A stretch of DNA of 64,000 nt from Dokdonella fugitiva (lineage in GTDB: Bacteria; Pseudomonadota; Gammaproteobacteria; Xanthomonadales; Rhodanobacteraceae), in contig NZ_JACGXL010000007.1 in assembly GCF_014138265.1 (NCBI RefSeq), positions 124,001 to 188,000 of the forward strand, written 5' to 3'. Shown one piece after another: positions 43,948 to 52,679 of this stretch; position 1 is the first letter of the stretch; each line of letters starts with the position of its first letter. The translations under genes and the position numbers were made by a program. Below the pieces are notes generated by a model that made no database searches, had not been told where the DNA came from, and saw nothing but the letters and a program-made list of their open reading frames with translations.

Positions 43948-46314
43948 ATGCACGGCCTTTCCCGCTTCCTCCTCGCGCTCGCATTCGTCCTCGCCCCGCT
44001 CGTCGGCGCCGCCCAGGCGCCGGAAACCGGCAAGCTGCTCGACGAGTCGCGCCAGCGCATCGCCGACGCGCGCAAGCAACTCGACGGTGGCGACGTCGAC
44101 GACGCGACCTTGTCGCAGCTGCGCGACCAGATGGGCGCGGTCGACACGCACGCGAACACGCTGCTCGGCGAACTCGCGCCGAAGTTCGACGCGATCGCCG
44201 CGCGCGTCGACCAGCTCGGGCCCGCGCCGGCGAAGGGCGGCGAGGCGCGCGACATCGCCGCGCAGCGCGCCGACCTCGAGAAGGAACGCGGCGCGCTCGA
44301 CGCCGACATCAAGCGCGCCAAGCTGCTCATCGTCGACAGCGGCCAGGTCGTCGCGCAGATCGCCGAAGCGCGCCGCGCGAACTTCCAGGCGCGCCTGTCG
44401 CAGCGCACGCCGTCGCCGCTGACACCGACGTTCTGGCGCGGCCTCACCGCGAACATCGATCGCGACCTCGCCGGCGCGCGCGCGTTGCTCGGCGGCATGT
44501 TCGCCGGAACCGCGGCCGCGTTCGCGCCCGCGAACCGCGTGCCGACGCTGTTCGGCATCGCCGCCGGCGTGCTGCTGATCCTGCTCGGGCGCTGGTGGGT
44601 GGAGCGCGCGCTCATGCGCTGGACCGCCGACCGCATGCCGCACGGGCGGCTGCGCCGCTCCGCACTCGCGTTCGCGATGGTCGTCGCGACGACCGTGCTG
44701 ACCGGCCTCGGCGCGCAGGTGATCGTGATCGCGATCGACTGGCACAGCGTGCTCGGCGACGACGCGCGTGCGTTCGCGCGATCGATCGTCAGCGCCGTCG
44801 TGTTCGGCAGCTACGTGACCGGCCTCGGCCGCGCGTTGCTCGCCGCGGCGCGGCCGTCGTGGCGCCTGCCGCCGATCTCCGACGACGTCGCCGCGCGCCT
44901 GCGCCACTGGCCGTTGCTGCTCGGCGGCGCGGTCGCGCTGAGCGTCCTGCTCAAGCACTTCAACGAGATCGCTGGCACCAGCCTGTCGGCGACGATCGCC
45001 GGCAGCCTCGTCGTCGCGCTCGTCTACGCCGCGCTGCTCGCCTGGGGCCTGCTGCGCGCGGCGCGCACGCCGGCCGACGCCACGGAACACGACGAGCGCG
45101 CGCCGCGCCCGGCGTGGGTCGGCGTCGCGATCGCGCTGCTCTGGCTCGGCGTCGTGCTCGCGTTCGTCGCGGCGCTGTCGGGCTACGTCGCGCTCGCACA
45201 CCAGGTCGCGCGGCAGATGATCGGCCTCGGCATCGTCGCGGCGACGTTCTACCTCGTCGTGCACGTGGTCGAAGACCTGTTCGCCGCCGGACTGTCGTCG
45301 CAGGCGAACTGGGTGCGCCGCACGCTCGGCCTCGACCAGCGCGTGCTCGACCAGGTCGCGGTGCTGAGTTCGGGCCTGTTCCGCGTGTTCGCGCTCGCGA
45401 TCGCCCTGTTCGCCGCGCTCGCGCCGTTCGGCACCGAGCCGGGCGACCTCGTCTCGCAACTGGGCCGCACCGCGGCCGGGCTCAAGATCGGCCAGATCGA
45501 AGTCACGCCGGTCGCGGTGTTCGGCGCGCTGCTCGTGCTCGTGCTCGGCATCGCGGCGATCCGCGCGCTGCAGCGCTGGCTGCTCGACAGCTATTTGCCG
45601 ACGACGCGGCTCGACCCGGGCATGCGCACGTCGGTGACGACGCTGCTCGGCACCGCAGGCGTCGTCGTCGTCGTCGCGTTCGCGCTGTCCGCGCTAGGCC
45701 TCGGCCTCGATCGCATCGCCTGGGTCGCGAGCGCGCTCTCGGTCGGCATCGGCTTCGGCCTGCAGGCGATCGTGCAGAACTTCGTGTCCGGCCTGATCCT
45801 GCTGGTCGAACGGCCGGTCAAGGTCGGCGACTGGGTCGTGCTCGGCGACGCCGAGGGCGACATCCGCCGCATCAACGTGCGCGCGACCGAGATCCAGATG
45901 GGCGACCGCTCGACCGTGATCGTGCCCAATTCCGAACTCATCACGAAGAGCGTGCGCAACGTGACGCTCGCCAACGCCGAAGGGCGCGTGCGCTTCCGCG
46001 TGCCGCTGCCGCTCGACAGCGATCCGGCTCGCGTGGTCGAGATCATCAAGGCCGCGTTCGCCGCACATCCGGGCGTGCTGCGCCAGCCGCCGCCGAACGT
46101 GCTGCTCGACAGCATCGAGAACGGCAACCTCATGTTCATCGTGGTCGGCTTCATCGCCAACCCGCGCCAGTCGGGTCAGGTGCGCAGCGACCTGCTGCTC
46201 GACATCCTGGCGCGGCTGCGCGCCGAGGACATCGCGTTGTCGACGCCGTACCAGGTCAACCTCGGCCGCGTCGGCGAAGCCGGCGCGCAGGGGCCGCTGT
46301 CCGGCGCCGAATGA
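43948..46314 (+). CDS. MscK/YjeP-type mechanosensitive channel with DUF3772 domain
   Basis: The 788-residue inner-membrane protein should open under membrane tension to release solutes during hypo-osmotic shock. A signal peptide (about 1-22) precedes a coiled periplasmic region (DUF3772; about 25-150) with heptads such as LDESRQRIADARKQL. Many transmembrane segments (about 190-590) lead to the MscS core. The pore helix region is SVGIGFGLQAIVQNFVSGLILLVERPVKVGDWV, the beta domain is GDIRRINVRATEIQMGDRSTVIVPNSELI, and the cytosolic vestibule ends the protein. The ATG 43948 is chosen because it starts the signal peptide; the longer frame upstream is not supported. It follows aceE by 175 bases but is separated by a strong hairpin. 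Confidence 0.88.
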   Translation: MHGLSRFLLALAFVLAPLVGAAQAPETGKLLDESRQRIADARKQLDGGDVDDATLSQLRDQMGAVDTHANTLLGELAPKFDAIAARVDQLGPAPAKGGEARDIAAQRADLEKERGALDADIKRAKLLIVDSGQVVAQIAEARRANFQARLSQRTPSPLTPTFWRGLTANIDRDLAGARALLGGMFAGTAAAFAPANRVPTLFGIAAGVLLILLGRWWVERALMRWTADRMPHGRLRRSALAFAMVVATTVLTGLGAQVIVIAIDWHSVLGDDARAFARSIVSAVVFGSYVTGLGRALLAAARPSWRLPPISDDVAARLRHWPLLLGGAVALSVLLKHFNEIAGTSLSATIAGSLVVALVYAALLAWGLLRAARTPADATEHDERAPRPAWVGVAIALLWLGVVLAFVAALSGYVALAHQVARQMIGLGIVAATFYLVVHVVEDLFAAGLSSQANWVRRTLGLDQRVLDQVAVLSSGLFRVFALAIALFAALAPFGTEPGDLVSQLGRTAAGLKIGQIEVTPVAVFGALLVLVLGIAAIRALQRWLLDSYLPTTRLDPGMRTSVTTLLGTAGVVVVVAFALSALGLGLDRIAWVASALSVGIGFGLQAIVQNFVSGLILLVERPVKVGDWVVLGDAEGDIRRINVRATEIQMGDRSTVIVPNSELITKSVRNVTLANAEGRVRFRVPLPLDSDPARVVEIIKAAFAAHPGVLRQPPPNVLLDSIENGNLMFIVVGFIANPRQSGQVRSDLLLDILARLRAEDIALSTPYQVNLGRVGEAGAQGPLSGAE

Positions 46315-46345
46315 CGCGCGGCGCGCTTACGGACCCCTGAGACGA

Positions 46346-46370
46346 CGCCGCCGGCACGAGGCCGGCGGCG
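46346..46370. terminator. 10-bp perfect hairpin between convergent genes
   Basis: Arms cgccgccggc and gccggcggcg pair perfectly around an ACGAG loop. The element lies between the ends of the mechanosensitive-channel gene (plus) and the HU gene (minus), so it can stop both. No T-run is present. Confidence 0.6.
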
Positions 46371-46393
46371 GGTACAACGGTGCAGCGGACGGC

Positions 46394-46753
46394 TTACTGC
46401 GCGGCGTCCTTGAGCTTCTTCAGCGCGCGCACCTTGACCTTCACGCTGGCCGGCTTGGCGGCGAACCAGCGCTCTTCCTTCGTGAAGGGGTCGATGCCCT
46501 TGCGCTTCGGCTTGGCGGCCACGGCGACCGCGCTGATCTTCAGCAGGCCCGGCAGCGTGAACACGCCGGCGCCCTTCTTGTGCAGCGAGTTGGCGACCGT
46601 CTGCTCGAGCGCGGCGAGGACGGCGCGGACACCCTTGCTCTCGACGCCGCTCTGCTCGGCCAGGTGCGACACCAGGCCCGACTTGCTCAGCGGTTCGGTG
46701 ATCGGCTTCGACGCGCTCTTCTTGCCGGCAGCCGGCTTCTTGGATGTAGCCAT
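46394..46753 (-). CDS. HU-family DNA-binding protein with Lys/Ala-rich extension
   Basis: The 119-residue nucleoid protein has the HU/IHF fold. After a basic tail (MATSKKPAAGKKSASKPITEP; residues 1-21), KSGLVSHLAEQSGVESKGVRAVLAALEQTVANSL forms the dimerising helices. GVFTLPGLLKISAVAVAAKPKRKGIDPFTKEERWFAAKPASVKVKVRALKKLKDAA follows, with the DNA-binding beta-arm and the basic C-terminus. The arm carries K-x-K-R-K-G-I-D-P-F-T in place of the usual R-x-x-R-x-x-R-N-P-x-T, so a Pro is still present to intercalate DNA. Xanthomonadales carry this variant besides ordinary HU. The start ATG 46753 is preceded by GGAG about 12 bases upstream. It is monocistronic here. Confidence 0.88.
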   Translation of the reverse strand: MATSKKPAAGKKSASKPITEPLSKSGLVSHLAEQSGVESKGVRAVLAALEQTVANSLHKKGAGVFTLPGLLKISAVAVAAKPKRKGIDPFTKEERWFAAKPASVKVKVRALKKLKDAAQ

Positions 46754-46913
46754 GGTTTTCGTTTCTCCGTGGGGGTAGCGCGGCGCTCTGCACGCGCCGC
46801 TGGGCCTAGCGTATCCGTTTTTAGGGCGGTGCGCGCAAGGAGGCCTTGAAACAGGCCGTTTGTGCGCCGCGACGTGCATCCGGCGCGTGAAAATGGCGGG
46901 TTTCCCGGGCGCC

Positions 46914-47828
46914 TCATTCGGCCTTCTGCGCGGGCGTGAAGAACGGGATCGGCGTGCCCGCGTAGATCGCCTCGGGCAGCTTGCCGTCCCAGCGCTCCGC
47001 CTTCACGCGCTCGACCTCGATGCGGCGCAGCTCGAGCACTTCCTTGCTCTTGGCGAGCGCGTCGTTCTGCACGCGCAACGCGTCGGCCTGCGCATTCGCC
47101 GCCTTGATCGTCGCGTACGCTTCGCCGTCGGCCTTCGCCTTCAGCGCGTTCGCTTCCGCTTCGGCGACGGCGACCTTCTGCTTCTGCTCCGCCTCGACCG
47201 TCTTCACCTTGTTTTCCGCGGCGAGGCGCAGCTGCTCCTGCGTGACCTTCTCGTTGATCGCGGCCATGTACTCGGGCGAGAACGCGAAGTTGCGCATGTC
47301 GATGTTGATGACCTGCGCACCGTACACCTCGAGCTTCTGCTTGAGCGCGGCGTTGATGTCGGCCGACACCTGCGAGCGCTTGGCGATGAGGTCGGGCGCG
47401 TTGTACTTCGCGGTCACCGCCTTGAACACTTCCTGCGTCGCGGTCTGCACGTACGAGGACAGGTCGCCGTCGTGGCTGTACTTCTCGTACACCTCGGCGA
47501 CGCGGTCGGTGATGATGCTGTAGCGCACGGTCAGGCTCACCTTGACCGGCTGCTGGTCGCTCGTGCTGCCGTCGGCATTGTCGATCTGCGCCTGTTCGGC
47601 GCGGATGCTGAACAGCGCGAGCCGCTGCCACGGCATCACGACCGCGAGGCCTTCGTTCTCGATGCCGCGGATCGCGCCGAACTGGGTCAGCACGCCGCGC
47701 GAGCCGGTCGGCACCTGGCGGAATGGCCAGAATGCGGACAGCCCCATGCCGACGACCACGACGATCGCGACGTCGCGCAACACCTTCTCGATCTGCCAAC
47801 GCCCTTGGGCGTCCTGGTAGCGCGCCAT
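46914..47828 (-). CDS. SPFH/prohibitin (HflC-like) membrane protein
   Basis: The 304-residue protein has one N-terminal transmembrane segment (about 18-38, LRDVAIVVVVGMGLSAFWPF). The SPFH/band 7 domain follows (about 40-210), with VPTGSRGVLTQFGAIRGIENEGLAVVMPWQ and DLIAKRSQVSADINAALKQKLEVYGAQVINIDMRNFAFSPEYMAAI. A long Ala/Glu/Lys coiled coil (about 210-290) ends in PFFTPAQKAE. Such proteins form large ring or cage complexes in the inner membrane. HflK/HflC pairs control the FtsH protease, but here only one such gene is seen. A single-gene prohibitin-like protein is a possible alternative. It ends 160 bases from the HU start on the same strand; its start at ATG 47828 is clear. Confidence 0.88.
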   Translation of the reverse strand: MARYQDAQGRWQIEKVLRDVAIVVVVGMGLSAFWPFRQVPTGSRGVLTQFGAIRGIENEGLAVVMPWQRLALFSIRAEQAQIDNADGSTSDQQPVKVSLTVRYSIITDRVAEVYEKYSHDGDLSSYVQTATQEVFKAVTAKYNAPDLIAKRSQVSADINAALKQKLEVYGAQVINIDMRNFAFSPEYMAAINEKVTQEQLRLAAENKVKTVEAEQKQKVAVAEAEANALKAKADGEAYATIKAANAQADALRVQNDALAKSKEVLELRRIEVERVKAERWDGKLPEAIYAGTPIPFFTPAQKAE

Positions 47829-47948
47829 GGTTCTCCTCCCCCGATGGATGCGTCGGCGACGTGCCGCGCGCGCGGAGTCTGCGACACGCGATCGAACACC
47901 GGCAAGCGCGCCGGGCGAACGAGGGCGGACGCGAGGGAAAACGGAAGG

Positions 47949-48025
47949 TGGTGGCTATGGGTGGACTCGAACCACCGACCCCAGCATTATGAGTGCTGTG
48001 CTCTAACCGGCTGAGCTACATAGCC
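47949..48025 (-). tRNA. tRNA-Met (CAT), elongator type
   Basis: On the minus strand a complete 77-base cloverleaf begins GGCTATG and closes with CATAGCC, discriminator A and an encoded CCA. The anticodon stem-loop CAGCA-CTCATAA-TGCTG shows anticodon CAT. The D arm begins AGCTCAGCCGGTTAGAGC, and the T arm is normal (GGTTCGAGTCC). The body closely matches E. coli elongator tRNA-Met. A tRNA-Ile(CAT), whose wobble base is modified by TilS, would be the main alternative, but the acceptor stem resembles elongator methionine tRNA. Confidence 0.93.
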
Positions 48026-48173
48026 AACGGCGGCGCGTGCACGGCACGCGCGGAAGGGCGTGCGATTCTAGTGCCTCGTGGCGGCCTGTCAAGCGTCGGA
48101 ACGCCCGTTCGCCTTGCCGCCTGCGCGAGGCGTGTGGAAGAATCGGTCGCATGTACGTTATCGGCCATCATCC

Positions 48174-48701
48174 ATGATCGACCCCGATGGCTACCGACCG
48201 AACGTCGGCATCATCCTGCTGAACGCGCACGGGCATGTGTTCTGGGCGCGCCGCATCGGCCGCGACGGCTGGCAGTTCCCGCAGGGCGGGATGCGCAGCG
48301 ACGAGACGCCGATCGAGGCGATGTACCGCGAACTCGCCGAGGAAACCGGCCTGCTGCCGCAGCACGTCGAGGTGCTCGGTTCGACCCCGGGCTGGCTGCG
48401 CTACCGCCTGCCGCCGCGCCTCGTGCGCCGGCACGACCGGCCCGTCTGTATCGGCCAGAAGCAGGTCTGGTTCCTGCTGCGCCTCGTCGGCGAGGAGTCC
48501 GCCGTGCGCCTCGACGCGACCGACAAGCCGGAGTTCGACCACTGGCGCTGGGTCGAGTTCTGGTACCCCGCCGCGCATGTGGTCACGTTCAAGCGGCGCG
48601 TCTACGAGCAGGCGCTGCGCCAGCTTGTCGTGCTCGCCGAGGACAGCTGCCGGGTCACCTTGCGCGAGCAGCGCTGGCTGGCCGAGCTCATCGCCACCTG
48701 A
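48174..48701 (+). CDS. rppH: RNA pyrophosphohydrolase
   Basis: The 175-residue Nudix enzyme removes pyrophosphate from the 5' end of mRNAs and starts RNase E-dependent decay. The Nudix box is [23 protein letters not shown] (G-x5-E-x7-R-E-x-x-E-E pattern). The conserved N-terminus [23 protein letters not shown] and the FPQGG motif match Rpp[29 protein letters not shown] closes the C-terminal half. The ATG at 48174 gives the full-length start. It is next to tRNA-Met on the opposite strand. Confidence 0.95.
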   Translation: MIDPDGYRPNVGIILLNAHGHVFWARRIGRDGWQFPQGGMRSDETPIEAMYRELAEETGLLPQHVEVLGSTPGWLRYRLPPRLVRRHDRPVCIGQKQVWFLLRLVGEESAVRLDATDKPEFDHWRWVEFWYPAAHVVTFKRRVYEQALRQLVVLAEDSCRVTLREQRWLAELIAT

Positions 48702-48731
48702 ACGAGCCGGGGGCCAGGTCGCCCCGGCTGG

Positions 48732-48760
48732 TTGACAATCATTCTCATTTACATTCAAAT
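48732..48760 (+). promoter_or_regulatory. Fur-box-overlapped promoter of bfd
   Basis: A consensus -35 ttgaca (48732-48737), a 17-base spacer and a weak -10 tcaaat (48755-48760) precede bfd. The spacer and -35 contain gacaatcattctcatttac (48734-48752), whose reverse complement is a good match to Fur-box hexamers (aatgag/aatgat arrangement). Iron-loaded Fur would therefore repress bfd, as is known in Pseudomonas and E. coli. This is the clearest regulatory site in the window. Confidence 0.75.
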
Positions 48761-48787
48761 GACGACGTCCCGACCCCGGATGTCCGC

Positions 48788-48994
48788 ATGTACGTCTGCA
48801 TCTGCAACGCCGTCACCGACCGCGCGATCCGCGAAGCCGCCGAGAGCGGCGTGCGTTCGTTCGCCGAAGTGCGCCGTCGCACCGGCTGTTCGGATTGCTG
48901 CGGCAACTGCGAAGATCTCGCGAGCCAGATCTTCCACGACGCGGTCGCGCGCACGAGTACGCTCGACCTGCCGCTGATCGCCGCTGCAGCCTGA
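48788..48994 (+). CDS. bfd: bacterioferritin-associated ferredoxin
   Basis: The 68-residue [2Fe-2S] protein delivers electrons to bacterioferritin so that stored iron can be released as Fe2+. The four cluster ligands Cys4, Cys6, Cys38 and Cys41 in MYVCICNAV and GCSDCCGNC are at the same residue numbers as in Pseudomonas Bfd. The start ATG 48788 follows a Fur-controlled promoter. bfr is encoded 136 bases downstream on the same strand, so the two may work as a release/store pair. The second half (DLASQIFHDAVARTST) is typical of the family. Confidence 0.93.
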   Translation: MYVCICNAVTDRAIREAAESGVRSFAEVRRRTGCSDCCGNCEDLASQIFHDAVARTSTLDLPLIAAAA

Positions 48995-49130
48995 GTCGCG
49001 CGCCCTGCGCCCGCCTCGACCGCGCGCGAATGCGTGCGATTTTCGTTTCATCGCTTGCCGGACGCGCGCGCTATAGTCGCGCCGTTTCGCCGCGCGCCCG
49101 CGCGGCATCGCCCGTGACGGAGATCGTGCA

Positions 49131-49601
49131 ATGAAAGGGAACGCGAAGATCATCGGCCACCTCAACAAGGCGCTGTTCAACGAGCTGACCGCGATCAACC
49201 AGTATTTCCTGCACGCGCGCATGTACCGCAACTGGGGCTACAAGGAACTCGCCGAGCACGAGTACAAGGAATCGATCGACGAGATGAAGCACGCCGATCG
49301 CCTGATCGAGCGCATCCTGTTCCTCGAAGGCCTGCCGAACCTGCAGGCGCTCGGCAAGCTGCTGATCGGCGAATCGCCGAAGGAAGTGCTCTCGTGCGAC
49401 CTGCAGCTCGAGATGCAGGCGGTGCCCGACCTCAAGGCCGCGATCGTCGACTGCGAAGTCCTCGGCGACTACGTGAGCCGTGAACTGTTCGAGGACATCC
49501 TCGAATCCGAGGAAGAGCACATCGACTGGCTCGAGACGCAGCTCGGCCTGATCGCCAAGCTCGGCGAGAATCCGTACCTGCAGACGAAGATCGGCAGCTG
49601 A
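49131..49601 (+). CDS. bfr: bacterioferritin
   Basis: The 156-residue subunit assembles into a 24-mer, heme-containing iron store. The ferroxidase ligands are all in place: Glu18, Glu51, His54, Glu94, Glu127 and His130. Met52 is the expected heme ligand at the dimer interface. The length is exactly that of the family. A tatagt box at 49072-49077 lies 53 bases before the ATG and may be the -10 of its own promoter, so bfr can be expressed independently of Fur-repressed bfd. Iron would be released via Bfd. Confidence 0.95.
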   Translation: MKGNAKIIGHLNKALFNELTAINQYFLHARMYRNWGYKELAEHEYKESIDEMKHADRLIERILFLEGLPNLQALGKLLIGESPKEVLSCDLQLEMQAVPDLKAAIVDCEVLGDYVSRELFEDILESEEEHIDWLETQLGLIAKLGENPYLQTKIGS

Positions 49602-49617
49602 CGCGAGCCGCGGCGCG

Positions 49618-51306
49618 CTACATGCGCGCGCCTTCGAAGTCGAACGCGAGGTCGCTGTCCGCGGCCTGCACGAAGTTGCCCTGGATGAGGTCGACGCCCG
49701 CGCGCACGAGCGCGCCGATGCCGTGCACGTCCTCGACGCGCGGTGCGATCACCCGCGTGCCCTGCGCGTGCAGGTGTTCGAGCAGCGCGGCGAACGCGTC
49801 GCGGTCCTCCTCGGCGTCGAGCGCGGGCGGTTTCGCGAGCTTGACGAAATCGGCGGCGAGCACCGGCAGCGGATGCACGTCGGCGAGCTCCGCGTCGAAT
49901 CCCGCGAGCGACAGGCGCGCGCCGAGCGCGCGCAGCGAGTCCGCGCAGCGTTGCGTCTCGGCGGGCGCTTCGATCGCGTCGGCGACGCGCAGCTCGACGA
50001 CGATCGAACCGGCGCCGACGCCTTGCCGCGCGAGCATCGCCGCGAGCGCAGGGACCGCCTGCGGATCGCGCAGGCTCGCGAGCGACTGGCTCACGAATAG
50101 TTGCGTCGACCCGGCGCCACGCGCAGCGATGCGTTCGACGCAGTGCGCGAGCACCCAGCGGTCGACCGCACCGATCAGGCCGGCGCCTTGCGCCGCAGGC
50201 ACGATCTCCGAGGCCGGGTGCAACCGGCCGTCCGCGCCGCGCAGGCGCAGCAGCGCCTGGAACAGCGCGCCGTCCTCGCCGCGCAGCGAGACGATCGGCT
50301 GGAACAGCAATTCGAAACCGGCGCCGTCGAGCGCGCGGCGCACCTGCGTGGCGAGGTCGCCGCCGCGTCCCGCGTCGAGGTCGCGTACGACGAACACGCC
50401 GTGTCGCGCCTGCGCGTGCATGCCGCCGACGAGGTCGCGCGCGGCCTCGTACATCGCGCGCGCGTTGCGCGCGCCGCGCAGGAACGGGCAGACGCCGATG
50501 TCGAACCCGCCCGTGCGCGCGAGGTTCTCGCGCAGGCGCGCGGCTTCGGCTTCGAGCGCGTCGGCGGAGAGCTCGCGGTCGAACACGAGGTAGCGCTCGG
50601 CGCCGTCGCTGGCGACGCGATCGCCCGCGCGCACGTGCGTGCAGATCGCGCGCAGCGCCTCGGCGGTGCGCGTCGCAGCCGTGGCCGGATCACTCGTGTC
50701 CGAAGCGAGCAGCACGAGCAGGCCGCCGCCGCGGATCGACGCATCGTCGCGGGCGAGGCATTCGGACACTTCGCGCAGCAGCTGGTCGCGCGAGCAGGCG
50801 GTGCCGCCGCGCGGCGCGAACGTCACCGGTGCCGCGTGCGTAGCGGGTGCCGCAGGCGTCGAGGTGGCTGCGTGCGCCGGCGTCGCGGCGAACCGCGTCC
50901 AGTATCCGGGTGGTGGCGCGACCAGCAGCGGGAAGCCGTTCTCGCGCGTCGCGCCGGCGACGACCGGCGAGTCGTGCGCTTCATCGCGCGGCAGCGAGGG
51001 CGCGTCGAGCCGCCCGATCAGGCCGTCGAGGCGGCTGCGGCTCGCGCGGTCGGGCGCGCGTGGCGGATCGAGCAGGCCCGCGCAGGTCGCGTGCACGTCG
51101 TCGAGCACGTCGCCGAGCGGCGCGAAGCCAAGCTCGCGGCAGGCGTCGGCGACGCGCGCGGCGTCGTCGGCGAGCAGGCGCAGCACGTTGAGGTCCCATG
51201 TCGTGCGCAGCTGTTCGCCGCGCCGGCGCAGCCGCTCGATGCGCTGCGACAGCTGTTGCGCCCACAGGCGGCGCGGAAACTGCAATGCAGGGTCGTTCGC
51301 CGTCAT
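49618..51306 (-). CDS. degenerate GGDEF-EAL protein, probably catalytically inactive
   Basis: The 562-residue protein has an N-terminal helical region (about 10-90, RIERLRRRGEQLRTTWDLNVLRLLADDAARVADAC) and a Pro/Ala linker. A degenerate GGDEF domain follows (about 160-310), where GGDEF is replaced by SDGAE. The EAL domain (about 325-562) has FQALLRLRG in place of E-A-L-L-R: Glu to Gln at residue 350. Other catalytic positions are also altered: SQSLASL replaces the V-N-x-S motif, and VIAPRVED replaces V-I-A-E-x-V-E. The terminal LIQGNFVQ is kept. It should not hydrolyse c-di-GMP; a receptor role like FimX is more likely. The start is ATG 51306. hemJ is encoded 50 bases upstream on the same strand. 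Confidence 0.85.
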   Translation of the reverse strand: MTANDPALQFPRRLWAQQLSQRIERLRRRGEQLRTTWDLNVLRLLADDAARVADACRELGFAPLGDVLDDVHATCAGLLDPPRAPDRASRSRLDGLIGRLDAPSLPRDEAHDSPVVAGATRENGFPLLVAPPPGYWTRFAATPAHAATSTPAAPATHAAPVTFAPRGGTACSRDQLLREVSECLARDDASIRGGGLLVLLASDTSDPATAATRTAEALRAICTHVRAGDRVASDGAERYLVFDRELSADALEAEAARLRENLARTGGFDIGVCPFLRGARNARAMYEAARDLVGGMHAQARHGVFVVRDLDAGRGGDLATQVRRALDGAGFELLFQPIVSLRGEDGALFQALLRLRGADGRLHPASEIVPAAQGAGLIGAVDRWVLAHCVERIAARGAGSTQLFVSQSLASLRDPQAVPALAAMLARQGVGAGSIVVELRVADAIEAPAETQRCADSLRALGARLSLAGFDAELADVHPLPVLAADFVKLAKPPALDAEEDRDAFAALLEHLHAQGTRVIAPRVEDVHGIGALVRAGVDLIQGNFVQAADSDLAFDFEGARM

Positions 51307-51356
51307 GGCCGTCCCCGTTCGGTGCAGGGCGATCATACCAGCGCCACGCGTGCGGC

Positions 51357-51785
51357 TCAGCCGGGCTTGACCACCACGAGCAGCACGATCGCGATCAGCA
51401 CCAGTGCCGGGATTTCGTTGAAGAGGCGCAGCCAGCGGCTCGAGCGCCGGTTCTCGTCGCGCGCGAACGTGCCGACCATGCGCACGAGCACCGCGTGGTA
51501 ACCGATCAGCAGCGCGACCAGCGCGAGCTTAGCGTGCAGCCAGCCCTGCTGCAGGTAGGCCGGGCTCGCCTGCGCGAACGCAGCGAGCGTGAGCGCGCCG
51601 AACACGAGCGCGAGCGCGCCGCCGACGTGGGTGATGCCGAGCAGGCGCCGCTCCATCACTTTCAGGCGCTCGCGCACGACCGCTTCGGCCGCCTCGGCGT
51701 GGTAGACGAACAGGCGCGGCAGGTAGAACAGGCCGGCGAACCAGGTCACGACGAAGATGATGTGGAACGCCTTCAGCCAGAGCAT
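51357..51785 (-). CDS. hemJ: HemJ-type protoporphyrinogen IX oxidase
   Basis: The 142-residue membrane protein has four hydrophobic helices and the HemJ/UPF0093 signature: KAFHIIFVVTWFAGLFYLPRLFVYHAEA, with the conserved His and Tyr. GWLHAKLALVALLIGYH and NEIPALVLIAIVLLVVVKPG continue the family pattern. HemJ oxidises protoporphyrinogen IX in heme synthesis. It is distinguished from CopD-type membrane proteins by the L-F-Y-L-P-R motif. The ATG at 51785 starts the first helix. The gene is divergent from the DUF6776-bactofilin run. Confidence 0.9.
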   Translation of the reverse strand: MLWLKAFHIIFVVTWFAGLFYLPRLFVYHAEAAEAVVRERLKVMERRLLGITHVGGALALVFGALTLAAFAQASPAYLQQGWLHAKLALVALLIGYHAVLVRMVGTFARDENRRSSRWLRLFNEIPALVLIAIVLLVVVKPG

Positions 51786-51890
51786 GCGCGCGATCCCGTG
51801 CCAAAGGCCTGATTGTACGGTGCGCGGTACGGCGCGGCATGCGCGTTGGCGGGCGCGGACGGCCTCCGGCGAGGCCCGCGACGGGCTTCC

Positions 51891-51919
51891 TTGACCCGGG
51901 CCGCGGGCACGTCTATAAG
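51891..51919 (+). promoter_or_regulatory. sigma-70 promoter for the DUF6776-bactofilin-erpA run
   Basis: ttgacc (51891-51896), an exact 17-base spacer and tataag (51914-51919) form one of the best sigma-70 matches in the window. The ATG of the DUF6776-like gene is 38 bases after the -10. This single promoter probably drives the DUF6776 and bactofilin genes, and perhaps erpA, nudC and ampE, which are spaced by short gaps on the same strand. Confidence 0.75.
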
Positions 51920-51956
51920 CGTGCACCTCGCGCACGTGCGCGGCCGAACCCGCGTC

Positions 51957-52679
51957 ATGTCCCCGATCCCGTCCCTCGTCATCCGCCGGCACGACCCGGC
52001 CCGGCAGCGGCGCACGCGCCTGCTGGTCGCCGCGGTGTGGCTCGGTTCGCTGCTGATCGTGGCGGCGCTGGTGGCGACGCTGGTCGCGCGCGCGCCGGGC
52101 ACGAACCATTCCGCCGAGCTCGCCGAGGCGCAGAAGGAGAACGAGGCGCTGAAGTCGCGCGTGGCGATGCTCGTGCGTTCGGAGCAGGTCGCCAAGGCCG
52201 CCCTCGGCGACGTGCAGCAGACCTTGCGCGACCGCGAGGAAGAGATCGACGGCCTGCGCGCGGATCTCGCCTTCTACGGCCGCCTCGTCGGCGGCGGCAA
52301 GCGTGAAGGCCTCGCCGTGCACGCGCTGCATGTGGCCCCGGTCGCCGGTTCGCAGGCGTGGAACTTCACCGCGACGCTGACGCAGAACTTCAAGCGCGGC
52401 GAGGACATCAAGGGGCGGCTCACGCTCACGCTCGAGGGCGTCGCCGCCGGCAAGCTGCGCACGCTCGACTGGAGCGCGCTGAGCCAGGGGCAGGATTCGT
52501 CCGGAATCGAGTACCGTTTCAAGTATTTTCAACAGGTCGGCGGTACCATCATGCTCCCCGCTGGATTCGCCGCCAATCGCGTCGTCGTTCGTGCCGACGG
52601 TGACGGTGGCCGCGTCGAGCAGGAGTTTTCCTGGAAGGACGCCATCAAGGGCGAGGAGAGCGACAATGTTCCGCAGTGA
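51957..52679 (+). CDS. DUF6776-like membrane-anchored coiled-coil protein
   Basis: The 240-residue protein has a short cytosolic head and one transmembrane helix (about 22-46, LLVAAVWLGSLLIVAALVATLVA). A coiled coil follows (about 52-105, ELAEAQKENEALKSRVAML), then a periplasmic beta-rich domain (about 115-235) with FYGRLVGGGKREGLAVHALHV and IEYRFKYFQQVGGTIMLPAGFAANRVVVRA. This is the DUF6776 layout found in Xanthomonadales; no function is known to me. The stop overlaps the bactofilin start by 14 bases, so the two are coupled. It may link the bactofilin polymer to the envelope, an inference from coupling only. Confidence 0.8.
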   Translation: MSPIPSLVIRRHDPARQRRTRLLVAAVWLGSLLIVAALVATLVARAPGTNHSAELAEAQKENEALKSRVAMLVRSEQVAKAALGDVQQTLRDREEEIDGLRADLAFYGRLVGGGKREGLAVHALHVAPVAGSQAWNFTATLTQNFKRGEDIKGRLTLTLEGVAAGKLRTLDWSALSQGQDSSGIEYRFKYFQQVGGTIMLPAGFAANRVVVRADGDGGRVEQEFSWKDAIKGEESDNVPQ

